Below are positions 13,128-51,086 of a DNA stretch of 64,000 nucleotides, piece by piece. The translations under genes and the position numbers were made by a program. The notes under the pieces were generated by a model. That model saw nothing but the letters and a program-made list of their open reading frames with translations, did not search any database and was not told where the DNA came from. Source of the DNA: Juglans regia (lineage: Eukaryota > Streptophyta > Magnoliopsida > Fagales > Juglandaceae). Positions within the stretch are counted from its first letter, which is position 1, and the number at the start of each line of letters is the position of its first letter. Where the stretch lies: positions 37,501,482 through 37,565,481 of the forward strand of contig NC_049907.1 in assembly GCF_001411555.2 (NCBI RefSeq). The letters are read 5' to 3'.

Positions 13128-16100
13128 TCACTGGCTATCAGCCTCGCCCGAGGATTTCCTGCTCCAAATACCAGAGCCAGCTTTGCGCTCCCCACGCTTT
13201 CTCTTATTCCTGGGAAAATGGACATCTGATGATGCTAAACAACATGTCAGGGTTGATGGCTCCGGGGGCCCGACAGATTTCTCCACAGAAAGAGGTTCTG
13301 ACATTGGAATTAAAGAGGGAGTGGTGCTTTCTTCTTGGTCACCTATCTCTGGTTCCTGATGCGTCTCTGTGGATTGGTTACCCATACTTTTGAAAGTATG
13401 CCTTTCCGCTTCAGCTGCCTCACTATGTGCCAGAACACTATCTACAATCTGCATATATTAATATTAAGATATCAAAGGAATTCAAGAGTACAAGAAATTT
13501 TCCATTCCTAATTACTCCTAAAACTTCCAAACATTTTGAAAGTAAAACTGACTCGTAGCTGCAATAATGTGTATTCTGTACGGCATAGAGTCAAAGAAGA
13601 AAAAAGGGTCACTCAAACTACCGAAAGGTAAAAGAAAAGAAAAAGGAGATGTTACAAAAAATTAAAGGAAATACTGAGGCTTAAACTTCCTATAGACATT
13701 CAGTTAAATATCTATGACTATACGAATAAGAATAATTGTAAGGGAAGAAAGCTTACATCTTCAGATGAATCTCCAATCTGTGGCTGATGAAGGGTGACAT
13801 CAGCAGCAGACAACATTCCCACCGTGCTTTCAATTATATCGGGAACATTGACTGCCGCCCCATAACTTAAAATGGCACTTCCAGGCATAACAATATCTGC
13901 ATTGTCATACTCTGATATTTGTTTAGTTGGAGTATATATGGGTCCTACTGATACATTGTCTCCATTGCCAGCAGAGAATGTAGGACTATGAGCAGAGCTA
14001 GTCTGTACATCACAAGGTGCTAGAAGGCTCAAATTCTCCGAGGAAGAGAACTTCGAAGCATTTTTGGCCAGTACCATGTCAATTTGAGCCTTCAGTTTGT
14101 GAACCCGCGAATGCACCATTTCAATTTTCCAAAGGACTTGCTCCAGTAAATGTTCACCATCTTTCAACTCCAAAAATGACCAATCATTATCCATTTCAAA
14201 TTTGTCATTGCAATCGCCATTTGGGTTGGTGATTACTGCACCAAATGATTGCAAGAAGCAGCATTCAGAGAAATGCATCCATATCAGGGATGATATAAAT
14301 AACAATAATAAAAGATACTTCTAACAGTAAGATGAAATTACAGATGACAACACATAACATGGAAAAGAATGCCATGCATCAAGTTATATTCACGAAGGTT
14401 GAAAACATTACAACATATATTGTAGATACAATATATGAAACTAGTATGTGTGCAACAGGTGCAGGCATGCATAGATATGCAAAATACCCAAATGAAGTAT
14501 GCCTTAAAATGCTTCACTGCTTTCCGTATTACTTGTATAATATCACATGTCAGACAGCAGTAACAACATCCATGTGCAGCAAAAATTGTTACCTGGATTA
14601 CCAAAATCACCAGCCATTGAATTTCCATCTGGATCAGACTTCTTGATTTCTGCAATATATCACAAAAGTCACACATGGAAGCTACTTTTTTTTGGAAAAT
14701 TTACTTCCAGCCCTCTAACTAATAGGTTTTCTACACTCAAAATCGTCGAAACTTAATTGTGGCATTTTGGTAGTTTGACTGTGAAAAGTGTATTCCCCCT
14801 CCTTTGTACGCATGCCCCCAGGGAGGGGTGGAGGGATTGTTTCAAAGGAGGCCAAAGCACCAAAACCATTGAATATAAAGAATAAACTTGTACCAAGATA
14901 AGAGAAAAGGTTATGCTGTGACATGTATGATGTTATATCAGTGGTTTCTTCAACTCTCTTCCGTTTCCTCCTCTTTACAGCCTTTGTTCTGAAACATTGA
15001 CTAGAAAATGGCAATGACTTTGAACCCAATCCTTCAAATGTAAGCTGGTCGAATCCTGAATGTTTTCTCTGGTCGTATGCTGCACTCTGCCTGGAATATT
15101 TTAATGCTTGCGACTCTATCTCCTTAATTCTCAATTCTGTCCATTTGCATCGCCACATCAAAGGGCGTATAAAGTTCCTCCAGTGATTTGTCAACTTCTT
15201 CCTATAATGGAAACACAGGATTTTGCTTTTCTTGGGTAAGTACCCAAATTTGTAACTCATAAATTATCTAAAAAATAATGACAAGCATTTAAACAAAAGA
15301 ATTGTGGATGCTTATCATGTGTCATTTGAGACTGTGAAACTAAATGCTGATTAGTTTAGAAAATTTAATTGCTATTATTCGTATACCCAAAACTTTAGCA
15401 CAGCCAAAAGATAGCTATGCTCACTGAATAGTGGTGGGATAAATGCAGAATTAATGGCAAAGTGTTTCTATCCTCTCATCTTAACCCTTGGACTGGATGA
15501 AGTTAACAGTTGAACCGTTGAACCATTTAGATCATGTCGTACCTTTTACATGCCACAGCAATAAAAAAAACTGAAAGAATTGAAAGTTCTCGATCATTGG
15601 TGGCAATCATTATACATGGTTAATGCTTCTTATGTTAGGTTTGTCATTGCAAAAAACACACATATAAACACGGTATATAAAAATCTTACTTAAAAATAAA
15701 AATAAAGAATCAATAGCCTTGTAGCCTTCTCGTACTTCTCCGTTTTGTTATTTTGAGAAAGTCATACTTCTCCTTTCTAAGATGGAAATATGGGACTCAA
15801 CCCCTTTGTGGGTGAGCAACTTGTGGTGTTAGGGGTTATTACTCCTGTGGCCAAGGAAGCGAGGAGGGAAAAAATATTAAAAGGTTAAAAATGGGGAACT
15901 AATAAGGCAAACCTCATTGGAAACGAACTACTCAGTGCTTCAAATGGAGAAGCCAAACTGCTGTCACCAAAGAATTGTGATTCCACTTCTCCTTCACTCA
16001 ATCCTGACAAATTCTCAATATCAGATGTAGTGTCGGCAAATGAGCTTGAATATTCAGTTGCATCCGGATCCTCACATTTGGATAACCTGATGTCACTTTT

Positions 16101-16325
16101 AATTGTACATCCAATTATATCAACCTCAGGATCCTCAGGGCACTTTGGAGCATTATTTTGATCATCCAACATAGCTTGTGTCCCAGTGTTGGTGCCTTCG
16201 CAGTTACTCTTGCACCTTAAACCCTTACCATCTGGGTTTGTCAGGGAACTATCAGGTGCCATTTTTCCTGTGAAGTGTGGTTTAATGTCAAGGTCAATGT
16301 CCATAAATGATTGGCCAGGAGCCAT
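13128..16325 (-). CDS. putative nuclear protein of unknown function, At3g59670-like (5 coding exons, 525 aa)
   Basis: Coding exons on the minus strand, in order: 16325-15913, 15201-14894, 14649-14593, 14235-13757 and 13448-13128. All introns are GT..AG and the phases close exactly (1578 nt, 525 residues plus stop). The first exon is acidic/Ser-rich (SSSFADTTSDIENLSG). The second exon holds a Trp-rich block, WRNFIRPLMWRCKWTELRIK, at about residues 145-164, and a basic nuclear-localisation-like cluster, KRRKRKR, at about 214-220. The fourth exon includes a Leu-rich, possibly helical segment (EHLLEQVLWKIEMVHSRVHK). The C-terminus ends with a second basic motif, NKRKRGERK, near residue 500, and a Gly/Ser/Arg tail. 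I recall this architecture from the plant family that includes At3g59670 (unknown function). The basic motifs imply a nuclear protein, which is inference. A 5' UTR intron (acceptor at 16393/16392, leader near 17593-17650) is likely. Expression presumably starts in the shared upstream region with the BAGP1-like gene. Confidence 0.85.
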
Positions 16326-17666
16326 GCCACAATAGTTTCAAACTCCGCTCATTTCTTGTTAGAACAAGATTGATTTTCCTTTATAGTTAGCCTGAAACAA
16401 GATGCAAATTAATCAGTATGTTAGTGACTAAGGTGAAATTTTCTGAAATGTTAAACCCAAGAAACTATTTGTAAGGCTCAATCCAGCGTCACCTAAAATG
16501 ATAAAAGGAAAAAAATAATAAGAAGATCAAGAGAAAAGAATAACAGTGAACTTCTATGAGGGAGACTAGAATAAAAGCCATCATTAGGATTTTTGTTTAG
16601 CCCCCAAATCTGCTGTGGGCATGAACTCCAAATTAGCATGGGAAATATGTCTAATGCATGCTCCCTTTCTGTAGCTTATTTTCATCCAAAAAACAAAAGA
16701 AAAACAAAAAAACATAATATATCCATGTGGGGATATGATATGATATAATATATCCATGCGCACATATTCCGACCAAATAATTACTCCGTGAGACATTATA
16801 AATCGAAGAGTTGCAAGATTTTTAGCTATATGAATCCAATAAGAGATCTATGTATAACAGAAAAAGGATGACGACTTTCCGCTGTCAATGTTCAGATCAC
16901 ATAGATAATCAACATATATTAACTGTACAAGCGATCCGACATGAAAAGCATAGGAAAACAGAAATTGATGCCCATAGCAATGACAAACGTGAAATTGAGA
17001 CAGACTAGAAAATTTTGGATGAAATTCAGTGTTCATTTTTAGTACATTGTCCCAATCATAAAATAATAACAACAATTTCATTCATCTCTTTCCTGGATGA
17101 TAACAAATACGGCCAGACTTTATTTATCCCGAGAAGAAGAAGAAGAAAACTTGCCCAACAATTGGCGACGCCATAAAGTAACATGCTTTAGTCAGAATCA
17201 CTTTCAAGGTCGCAACAGAGAACAGCGGCCAGGAAAATACATTACAAGACCAATTCATGCAGACATGCATATATCTATAAATATGAGATAAAGGTTTCTC
17301 AGGAAGTGGGTAAGCCAATACATAAACAATTTCAAGAATCTCGAGCTACATGTACACGTTTCGCACTTGCAGGGTCCAAGAAACAACAAAAACCAAGTCT
17401 TTCAGCAAAACAACGACAATAACGATAAGAACAAGAAGAACACTAGTGGTAATAATAATAAAGAACTAGTGCAGCGAGGCTTGGATGTTAGAAACATCTC
17501 CAATTCACAACCAGAGCTGCATGCATGCTCGTAAATGTGCGTAGGGTCTGCATGTGTCCTCTGTGTGTGTGGAGGAAGAAGTTAGAGAGGTACCAGAGCA
17601 GAGCGTTGAAGTGAGGAAGTGGAGAGGTCTCGGCGGCGTTCCAAGGACGAGCAAAGCAAGTTAACG

Positions 17667-17673
17667 TTATAAA
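17667..17673 (-). promoter_or_regulatory. possible TATA box of the At3g59670-like gene
   Basis: The minus strand reads TTTATAA here, about 30-70 bp ahead of a CT-rich leader that ends at a possible splice donor (CTG/GTACCT near 17592). The 5' UTR intron it implies would end at 16392, 66 bp before the ATG. This is inferred from sequence only. Confidence 0.3.
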
Positions 17674-19522
17674 CCTAGCTACTAAAAATGTAGTGCGGTT
17701 CCCGCTTTTTGAGGACGCGTGTGACATTCCTATTATGTTTAAACACCTGGGCGGTTTTGATTGGTCAATCAAAACTGTTTTTTCAAATTTTTATTAAAGA
17801 AATGCTTAGCCAAAAAACTTTTTTTTTTTTTTGGATAAGTAAAGCTTAGCCAAAAAACATATCACGATTCGAAAATTATAAAATTAATTTTAATATAAAT
17901 TAAATACGTTCATATGATAAGAAATCGTGTCAATTTATAATTTTATTTTTATCAAATCATTATATTATTTATTATTATTATTATATTTTACATGCAACGA
18001 GACATTGATTATTTTCTTTCATTTGTATATATACAAGAAACTAATTACTTTTTTTTATTCATTTTATATTACTCGATGAAATTATCAGGATTCAACTCCT
18101 TCTTTCACGATGTAAGTACACACGTGACACGTTACAGAAATAATTATCATGCAAAACAAGTCACGTGAGTCTATGTTTCACTCTACAACAATGGATAATA
18201 ACAACAACGATGTCTGGACGCGGGAGTTTTTGTTAACGGTGATAAAATTTTTACAAGTAGTATGGACTACGGAGACTTTTTAAGATAAGGTTTTGACGTA
18301 GTTTTGTAAGACTGATAGACCCATTGATGTAATTTTAATTTTGATTTTTGATTTTTTTAGAGATTGTATAATAAATAAATAAATAAATAAAATGAAAAAA
18401 GTGACTGGCCTAGCCACCATGGAGTGGCCCGGATCAAAGCTCAAACCAGTCCCGTGGTGGCTAAGCGAGTTCTTGTCATCACCGATGGGCCGTTTAAGAG
18501 CGAGTTCTGTTTGCCAAACGTTGATGAAAACTTCCATGCAAGATCCCTTTCACATATCCAACTCTCACAAATTATGAAACGAGGAAAATAAATCCCGAAA
18601 TATATTGAATGGAAAAGTTTTTTTTTTTTCGCAAACGAGTTCGCGTATCAAATTACATATTAATATTGACATGTAAAATATTTATTTAATAAAATAGTAT
18701 GAATTAAAAATAAAAATAATTTTTATAAGACGTAACTTTTTTTTTCTAAAAACTTTTTATTTTTATTTTTTAATTAAAAAAAACTATGTCAACATTGATA
18801 TACGATTTGATACACCAAACTGCTTGTAACTAACAAAGCTCATTCAGAATATAAGTAGATATGCTGATGGAAATTGTACTCAGCTTTGATCAACAAGATT
18901 ATTAATATGAAAAAGTCAATTCATAATCTATTTTTTTATTATTCTCTTATCATTCTATAATACGATATTAGATGATAAATTTACAGATAGAATATAATAA
19001 ATAATTTCTAATAATTTAATGCCACATCATAGAATGATGAAAATTAGAAAGATGAATAGTATTTCTCTATTAATATTATATATATATTTTTAAAAAACAC
19101 AAGTTCTATATAATTTGTTTAAAAATATTTACATACTTTAAGACTATAAATATAATTTATTTTAAAAAAATAGCTTAAGAAAAGTTAGATTTTTTTACGT
19201 GAATTTCAAACGCTAAAATTAATATAAGATTGTATTTGGTTCAACTCAACTAAAACGAAAAATTGATAGCACTCACTATTTTTGTAACTTTTCATAAAAC
19301 GGTTAAATTTTAATTTATTTTATATATTTTAATTTAAAAATTTAAACTCATCGTTAAAAAGTTAAATTTATCTTAATAGAATTCATAAAATATTACTATT
19401 TATAATTTAACTCAACATTCAAATGAAGTCTAAAACACGGTTACTATACAAATTATTTATTTTAATAACTATATAAATTACTTATTTTTATTTTTTTAAG
19501 AATAGTGGTACACGTATCACAG

Positions 19523-19662
19523 GTAACGAAACACTGTTTTTTTGTCCCTCGACTTTAGAATCTAGATTCAACGATGAACAAAAGAGTTCATCCACCTAAC
19601 GAAATACTGTTCTTTTGTCCCTCGACTTTAGATTCAACGATGAAAAAAAGATTTCATCCATG
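19523..19662. repeat. imperfect tandem duplication (~75 bp) upstream of the BAGP1-like gene
   Basis: A unit beginning TAACGAAAYACTGTT at 19523 is repeated at 19597. Both copies contain TTTGTCCCTCGACTTTAGA and then GATTCAACGATGAA. The second copy lacks a few bases after TTTAG. The pair sits 430-570 bp ahead of the ATG of the BAGP1-like gene. Confidence 0.75.
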
Positions 19663-20093
19663 AAAAGAAACGATGAAAAAGAGACTGTTGCAAATGCATG
19701 CGCGAGATCTTCCCACGCGTTGATACTATTCATATTCAAAGATTCCCTCCCCTCCCAAAACAACCCCTCCCGATCCCTCAAAATTTCGATACGCACCGAG
19801 TGGGTGTCGCCGTTATTTCGTTACGGACTGAATGGTAGTTCGGCCATCGAAAGTACTACGATCAATTGTCAACCTCCATGCCCCCCGCTCCAACGGTCCA
19901 ACCTCGACGTCTCTCACTCGTTCAATGAGTCGGAAGTGCTCCTCTCCTTGAAAACTCTCCTTGTCGATGGCCTTCCCGATCCCTCATACCCTATCAATTT
20001 TCTACAAGAAACCCTAGAAGTCCCCTTCGGTTTCTGATTAGTTCCTTTTCGTTTCACTCCGGGGTTTCTTACCATTCTCGGCTCGGGGTGATA

Positions 20094-45553
<25,460 letters not shown>

Positions 45554-46600
45554 CTGTAGCTGTCAATGATGACATGTTTGGTATTTACATAAATTTTACA
45601 TGGATGTGTAGTGCAAGATAGGGGTGGGAAAGATGTTAGAGTCGGCCCGTTTGCATATCAAGTCAATTACTTCTGGTGGGACGGACAATACCCCTTCCTC
45701 TCTTCCTGTCCCCCAACAAAGCAGCTAATATTTTCAGTGACCCCAGGTTGGGTTTCCTATTTACTCGTCCATAGTTTTTGTTGTTTTATCATTTATGAAC
45801 AGTAACATATACATCAAGCTCCCAAGGCCCTTGTGATGGCAATAGGTGTTCATCTTCTGTATTCTTAATGCAGTGCACCCTGGCTCTTTTGGAGAGAACT
45901 GGCGATGATGTATGTTTGTGTAATTCACTTCTATTTAATGATCAAATCTCAGTTTTCTGAAACATAATCGTACGTTTTGAGTTGGGGCCACATGCCCTTC
46001 CCTTTCAGAAAAGACCTGCTGACTGAGTTGGCATTGCTGATATAGCTTTGATAAAGTTTTAACAGGCTTTACAGTAAAGTTAGGCATAGTTATTAGGTCT
46101 GAGATTCCTACTTTTTACTCTTTCCTGAAAAGATCAATGAAAGAACGGAAAAAACAACCGTTTTGAACTTGGAACTAGTCACCACACTCCACAAGTGAAA
46201 GCTAAAGGATTTGTGGCGAAGTACTGAAGTCAATATGTAGGCAGAAAAAGATCTTTAGCTGAAAAAGGCCATTTTTAGTGAAATACCGAATTAAATGGTT
46301 ATGAATTTTTCCCTGTTGTAAATTTCCAGTGCGATTGCAATTTGCCCATCCCAAACCTTGGAAAATTACGTGCATGGTATGGGCTATTAGTTGGAGTTCA
46401 TAGATTATTATGAGAGTTCATATATGAGAAATAGGCAGGTGCTAGGGGTTTATGGCTGATTGACCAAGTTCTAAATCATTTTGGGATATTTTAATTTAGA
46501 ATATGGAAATTGAATTTACAACTAATACAGCATATTCTATATTCCTTTAAAAACTACCTGCCACCATTTATATATACCGGACATTCTTTGGATGCATAAT

Positions 46601-46645
<45 letters not shown>

Positions 46646-48121
46646 AATAGTTATTATACATTTTGAATCAAAATCATACATTATCATAACGATTGATTGG
46701 AAACACAATCCCCTCAAAATCATAGCAATCTTGGATATGGACAGCACCAGGCAGCCTGGCATTGTCACCTTTTGGAGACACGCCCATCTCCGAAATGATC
46801 AACCCTATGTTTTTCTCTAATTTGTATTGTTCTGAAGGATTATGTCCAAATTTGTTTGTCCTGAGTTTGTTCACGTACGTAAGAGGGGACGTCATTCTAT
46901 GGGCAAAAATCACGAGCATGACCTTAAAGTGGCAGCTACCAGACTACCACAATACCACCACGGTCTCTTAACTTTTCTGCAATGATAAAGCTTGATGATA
47001 TTAGGAGGCTCGGCTCAAACTTTTCTTGTTTGTCCTTTTCTTATCATGGGGGGGCATTGGAATTAGGAAAAGTTGCCTTCCTGCTCAATATAATTTCCTC
47101 CAACTGATGATAAAATCCAGAGTGTTTTATGTCTTCTGACAGTTCCAAGTAGTACTTCACAAATCACAGCTGATATATAAAGCTCCCATACATACATACA
47201 TATATATATATAGCTACAAATCTAGTTCAGAACTAGATTTTTGAGTGATTTCCCAATTTGTTAATTTATTTGACTGTATGATTTTAATTATTACAGTTGT
47301 TTGGGGACCTTGAGTTGCATTGTAATGTTATGAACGTGAGAAGTGGTGGCCCATAGTACACTAGAAAAAAGTATGTAAATCTACAGAACTCAGAGAGAAA
47401 GAAAGTCGTGAGTAGATATCCTATTAATTATTAAATTCTTTTCGAGCATTCATGATTAAATGCTACATTATATAGGCTTTTGTTATTGTTCGGCTACCGT
47501 TTCGCCATCCCCCACGACGCCCTAGCTAGGCTTTCAGTACATGTGAATAGCGCATGCTCGCACGTGAAGAGACACAGCAGTGCTCAAGATCGATCATGTT
47601 GGAGAGAGAAGTCTATGCATTAAAATACCACACACGTATCTACCTCTCAGCTGGACCAACTTACTCCAATGGCTATAAGTGAAACTCCGGATGAGATTGA
47701 AAGTAATGCCTTTTTTGTCTTTTTACCGTTGCTATTTTATCAAAGATTCCTTTTGATATATTATATACCTTTCGTCTATTGCATATGTATACCTTAAGTA
47801 CTCAACTAATTCAGAGGATGTAAGAAAGCCAGAAATATGAAACATGTATGGCGCAGATTAGGGGGATAGATAGACAATAAACAAGATTTTTTGGTCCATA
47901 TGGGACATATTGCATGCAAAACTCAAACCATTAATTTGAATAGACAACCTCATGATTGAAAACAAAACAAATATATATGACATAAGACACCACGTCACAT
48001 ACCAGTAGAGGCAATCTGTACGTGGGTCCCCAGTACCACTCCGAAAATTTGCCTCTGCCATTTCCTCTGTCCTCAATCTGATCGCTCCACTATATATTGT
48101 CCTACCGTTTAGAGTACTAGT
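45554..48121. other. intergenic region, no gene recognised
   Basis: It probably starts with the 3' UTR of the BAGP1-like gene. A TG/TA microsatellite lies at about 46602-46642. A minus-strand open frame at 46674-46919 has a protein-like composition but no family resemblance that I can name. The upstream side is the NPF promoter. Confidence 0.5.
46602..46642. repeat. (TG)n(TA)n microsatellite
   Basis: A short GT run followed by a long TA run. Confidence 0.85.
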
Positions 48122-51086
48122 ATGAAAACCACGTTACAGATGGAGTTGGCCCGAGAGCAAATGGCTGATGATGAGAAGCAAAAGAAGATAGAGGATGAAA
48201 AGAAGACGAAGCGGCAGCTTGGAGGAATCAAAACCATGCCATTCGTCCTTGGTATGCTCGCATTATTCCAATACTCGTGTTAAAGTCGTGCAACTTTCTT
48301 TCTTTGCATTTCTTTTTTTTTTTTTTTTTTTTTTTTGTGGGGGGTTGTTCTCTAACCGGGACGTACGATATAGCTTCTTGAGTGGTGTTGCTGTATGCTC
48401 TAAACCAGAGAGAGAGAGAGATCAGAGTGACCCAACTTATTTTAATGAATCTGTAAGCGCACGAGTCCCCCTGACTACACATTGTGATCTCAGATTCTCA
48501 CTGCAACCCATAAACAAAAAGAAAGAAAAAAGAAAGTTGGTGATATTTGAAAGGAGAGGGTGCGCACTCCCACAGTATATTTTGAAGTTCGTTTAACTAC
48601 TTTTTTTCTCCATTTAAAACAGCGAATGAAATGTGCGACAGATTCGCCACAACTGGTTTCCATGCCAACATGATAACGTATTTAACACAGGAGCTGAACA
48701 TGCCGCTGGTAAAGGCATCCAACACCCTCACCAACTTCGGTGGAACTGCCAGCTTCACCCCTTTGATTGGTGCTTTAATTGCCGACTCCTTTGCCGGGCG
48801 ATTTTGGACCATCATGGCCGGCTCCCTTATCTATGAACTGGTACCTATGTCTTCAATTCCTTGGTAAAACAACCGTACAATGAGTCACAAGTGTAAAGTA
48901 AAGCCCACCATATTATGCACGTGTGTGTGTGTGTTAATTAAGTTGGTTAATATCCTTGTGATTCAGAGTACTCATGTATTATGACTAGCTTTGGTTACAT
49001 CTAGTAAAAAAATAAATGGATGCATCTTGTTAAAAAACGAACGGATGAGATCCGTCCATTTATTCACTCAATCGATCTCACTTGTACAGTTACTGGTGGT
49101 AAGCCAAACTCTTGTTATATACGATAAATGATTTGTATAAACTCCAATAACACAGAGTCCGTATAAGGCTTTATAAAAAAATAGAACCTATTTTGAAAAA
49201 ATGTAAAAAAAATATTTTTTATTAATGAGACTCACTTTTTTTATAAATAATTTGCACTTAGACTTATCTATTTAGAACTTGTACCTAAACATTAAACAAC
49301 TCTCACCAACATTTGTTCAATTTCGAAAAAAAAGAAAGCATATTTGATTGACATTTAACAATTTGTCATTGTTTGTAAAACTGAAGAACATTTTCAAGTC
49401 TCGCAGGGATTGGTGAGCATAACCATATCAGCAATACTGCCCATGTTCCACCCACCACAGTGCCCGAGTCAAACGAACTGCAAGGAAGCTTCAGCATCGC
49501 AGCTTTGGGTCCTTTACATCTCTCTCCTTCTTACATCTCTCGGTTCAGGTGGCATTAGGCCTTGTGTCGTTACCTTTGCTGCAGACCAACTGGACATGAC
49601 CAAATCCAGTGTTGCATCTCGACGTTGGAATTTCTTTAATTGGTACTACTTTTGCATGGGAATGGCAACACTGACTGCCCTAACTGTTGTAGTTTACATC
49701 CAAGATAACGTGGGTTGGGGCTGGGGTCTCGGAGTCCCAACCATAGCCATGGCCTTGTCAATTTTAGCCTTTTTGCTGGGTTCTCCTTTTTACAAAAGAT
49801 TAAAACCAGGGGGTAGCCCTTTGGTTAGAATGGCTCAGGTAGTTGTTGCAGCCACGAAAAAGAGGAAAGAAGCCTTACCGGCAGACTCGGCTCTCTTGTA
49901 TGAGAATAGAGAACTCGATGCTGATATTTCTTTGCATGGAAGGCTTACACACACAAATCAATTCAGGTAGGCATGCACCGTTGTATAACATCATTTCAAA
50001 TGTTAAGCATGCTTTACAATCGAAGTGACTTCACGAATCATTAATTTGTATGTAATGAGCTGAGACTAACATGATAATATAGACGAAAGAATAGAAATTC
50101 TCCATGTCACATATCAATTGAATGGTTAAACTGCTGGGCTCGTATATGACTGCTGCAGGTGGTTTGATAAAGCTGCCATAACAACAGATGGCGAAAGAAC
50201 AGATTCAAAGCCACCAAATTTATGGAGGATTGCCACCGTCCATCGAGTGGAGGAGTTGAAATCCATAATCCGAATGCTTCCCATATGGGCAGCAGGAATT
50301 TTACTCGTCGCCTCATCTTCACACCAACATAGTTTCACTATTCAACAAGCTCGCTCCATGAATCGTCACTTGTCCCGTTCCTTCGAAATCCCTCCAGCCA
50401 CTCTATCCATCTTTGGCATCGTAACCATGCTCAGTGGCCTTGTTCTATACGAACGCCTCTTTGTACCCTTTGCTCGTCGCTTCACTAGAAACCCATCAGG
50501 CATCACATGCCTGCAAAGAATGGGTGTAGGCTTTGCGGTAAACATTCTTGCCACGGTTGTCGCATCATTTGTTGAAATCAAAAGAAAAGCAGTGGCAGCC
50601 AATCACAACTTATTGGATGATCCGAAAGCAACTATCCCAATAAGTGTTTTTTGGTTGGTACCTCAGTTTTGCCTCCATGGGGTAGCAGAAGTTTTCATGT
50701 CTGTCGAGCACATGGAGTTTCTTTACGACCAATCACCCGAAAGTATGAGAAGCTCTGCAGCTGCTCTTTACTGGATAGCAATCTCCATGGGAAATTATGC
50801 AGGCACATTGATGGTTTCACTAGTTCATAAGTATTCAGGCAAGAAAAGCAACTGGCTTCCTGATAGGAACCTCAATAGGGGAAGATTGGAGTATTATTAT
50901 TGGCTTGTCAGCGGAATCCAAGTCATAAATCTCTTGTATTATGTGGTATGTGCATGGTTTTATACTTACAAGCCCTTGGAAGAGATATGCAAACCGGAGG
51001 AAGTAGTGGAGCTGACTAGAGATAAAATCCCATTTTTCGTCTCCGATAAGAAAAGCGATGAAGAGACAGAGCTTCCAAGAAATTAA
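48122..51086 (+). CDS. NPF3.1: NRT1/PTR family transporter, NPF3.1-like (4 exons, 611 aa)
   Basis: Exons: 48122-48251, 48623-48840, 49407-49966 and 50159-51086. All introns are GT..AG with closed phase. This is a major-facilitator (POT) membrane protein with about 12 hydrophobic segments. Recognisable blocks are GFHANMITYLTQELNMPL (TM1-2), NTLTNFGGTASFTPLIGALI, DSFAGRFWTI, LGSGGIRPCVVTFAADQLD, NFFNWYYFCMG, TVHRVEELKSIIRMLPIWAA and YDQSPESMRSSAAALYWIAI. NPF members use proton coupling to move nitrate, peptides or hormones. NPF3.1 of Arabidopsis has been linked to nitrite and gibberellin transport, and the substrate here is not deducible. The usual TM1 ExxE[K/R] signature reads E46-M-C-D49-R50. 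The charged loop between TM6 and TM7 is present. A TATATAT box lies only about 30 bp ahead of the first ATG (48122), so translation may start at M7 (48140) or M14 instead. Length is normal for the family and no break is seen. Confidence 0.93.

Larger units (their letters stand above)
16326..20093. other. head-to-head intergenic/5' UTR region
   Basis: The region lies between two divergently transcribed genes. The 16326-17650 part is likely the 5' UTR and leader intron of the minus-strand gene. The 19790-20093 part is GC-richer than its surroundings and probably is the 5' UTR of the BAGP1-like gene. It holds an open frame from about 19660 to 20037 that does not resemble a known protein. Between them is AT-rich sequence with no recognised gene. 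Confidence 0.5.

Noticed and set aside
14338..14676. 112-codon Cys-rich minus-strand frame.
   Set aside because: It spans exon 3 of the At3g59670-like gene in the wrong frame and is mainly intronic. The Cys richness comes from ACA/GCA-rich intron sequence.
19615..20037. Open frame of 140 codons just ahead of the BAGP1-like ATG.
   Set aside because: The listed start is not an ATG, the protein resembles nothing known, and the position fits a GC-rich 5' UTR with possible upstream ORFs.
45892..45957. Possible alternative last exon of the BAGP1-like gene after TTAATGCAG (reads CTLALLERTGDD and onward).
   Set aside because: It does not resemble the conserved C-terminal tail, and the nearer acceptor at 45535 gives the expected first residue (Tyr).
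46674..46919. Minus-strand frame of 81 codons with a protein-like stretch (GLIISEMGVSPKGDNARLPG).
   Set aside because: The composition is suggestive, but no family resemblance, neighbouring exon or start context supports it. It may be a degenerate gene fragment.
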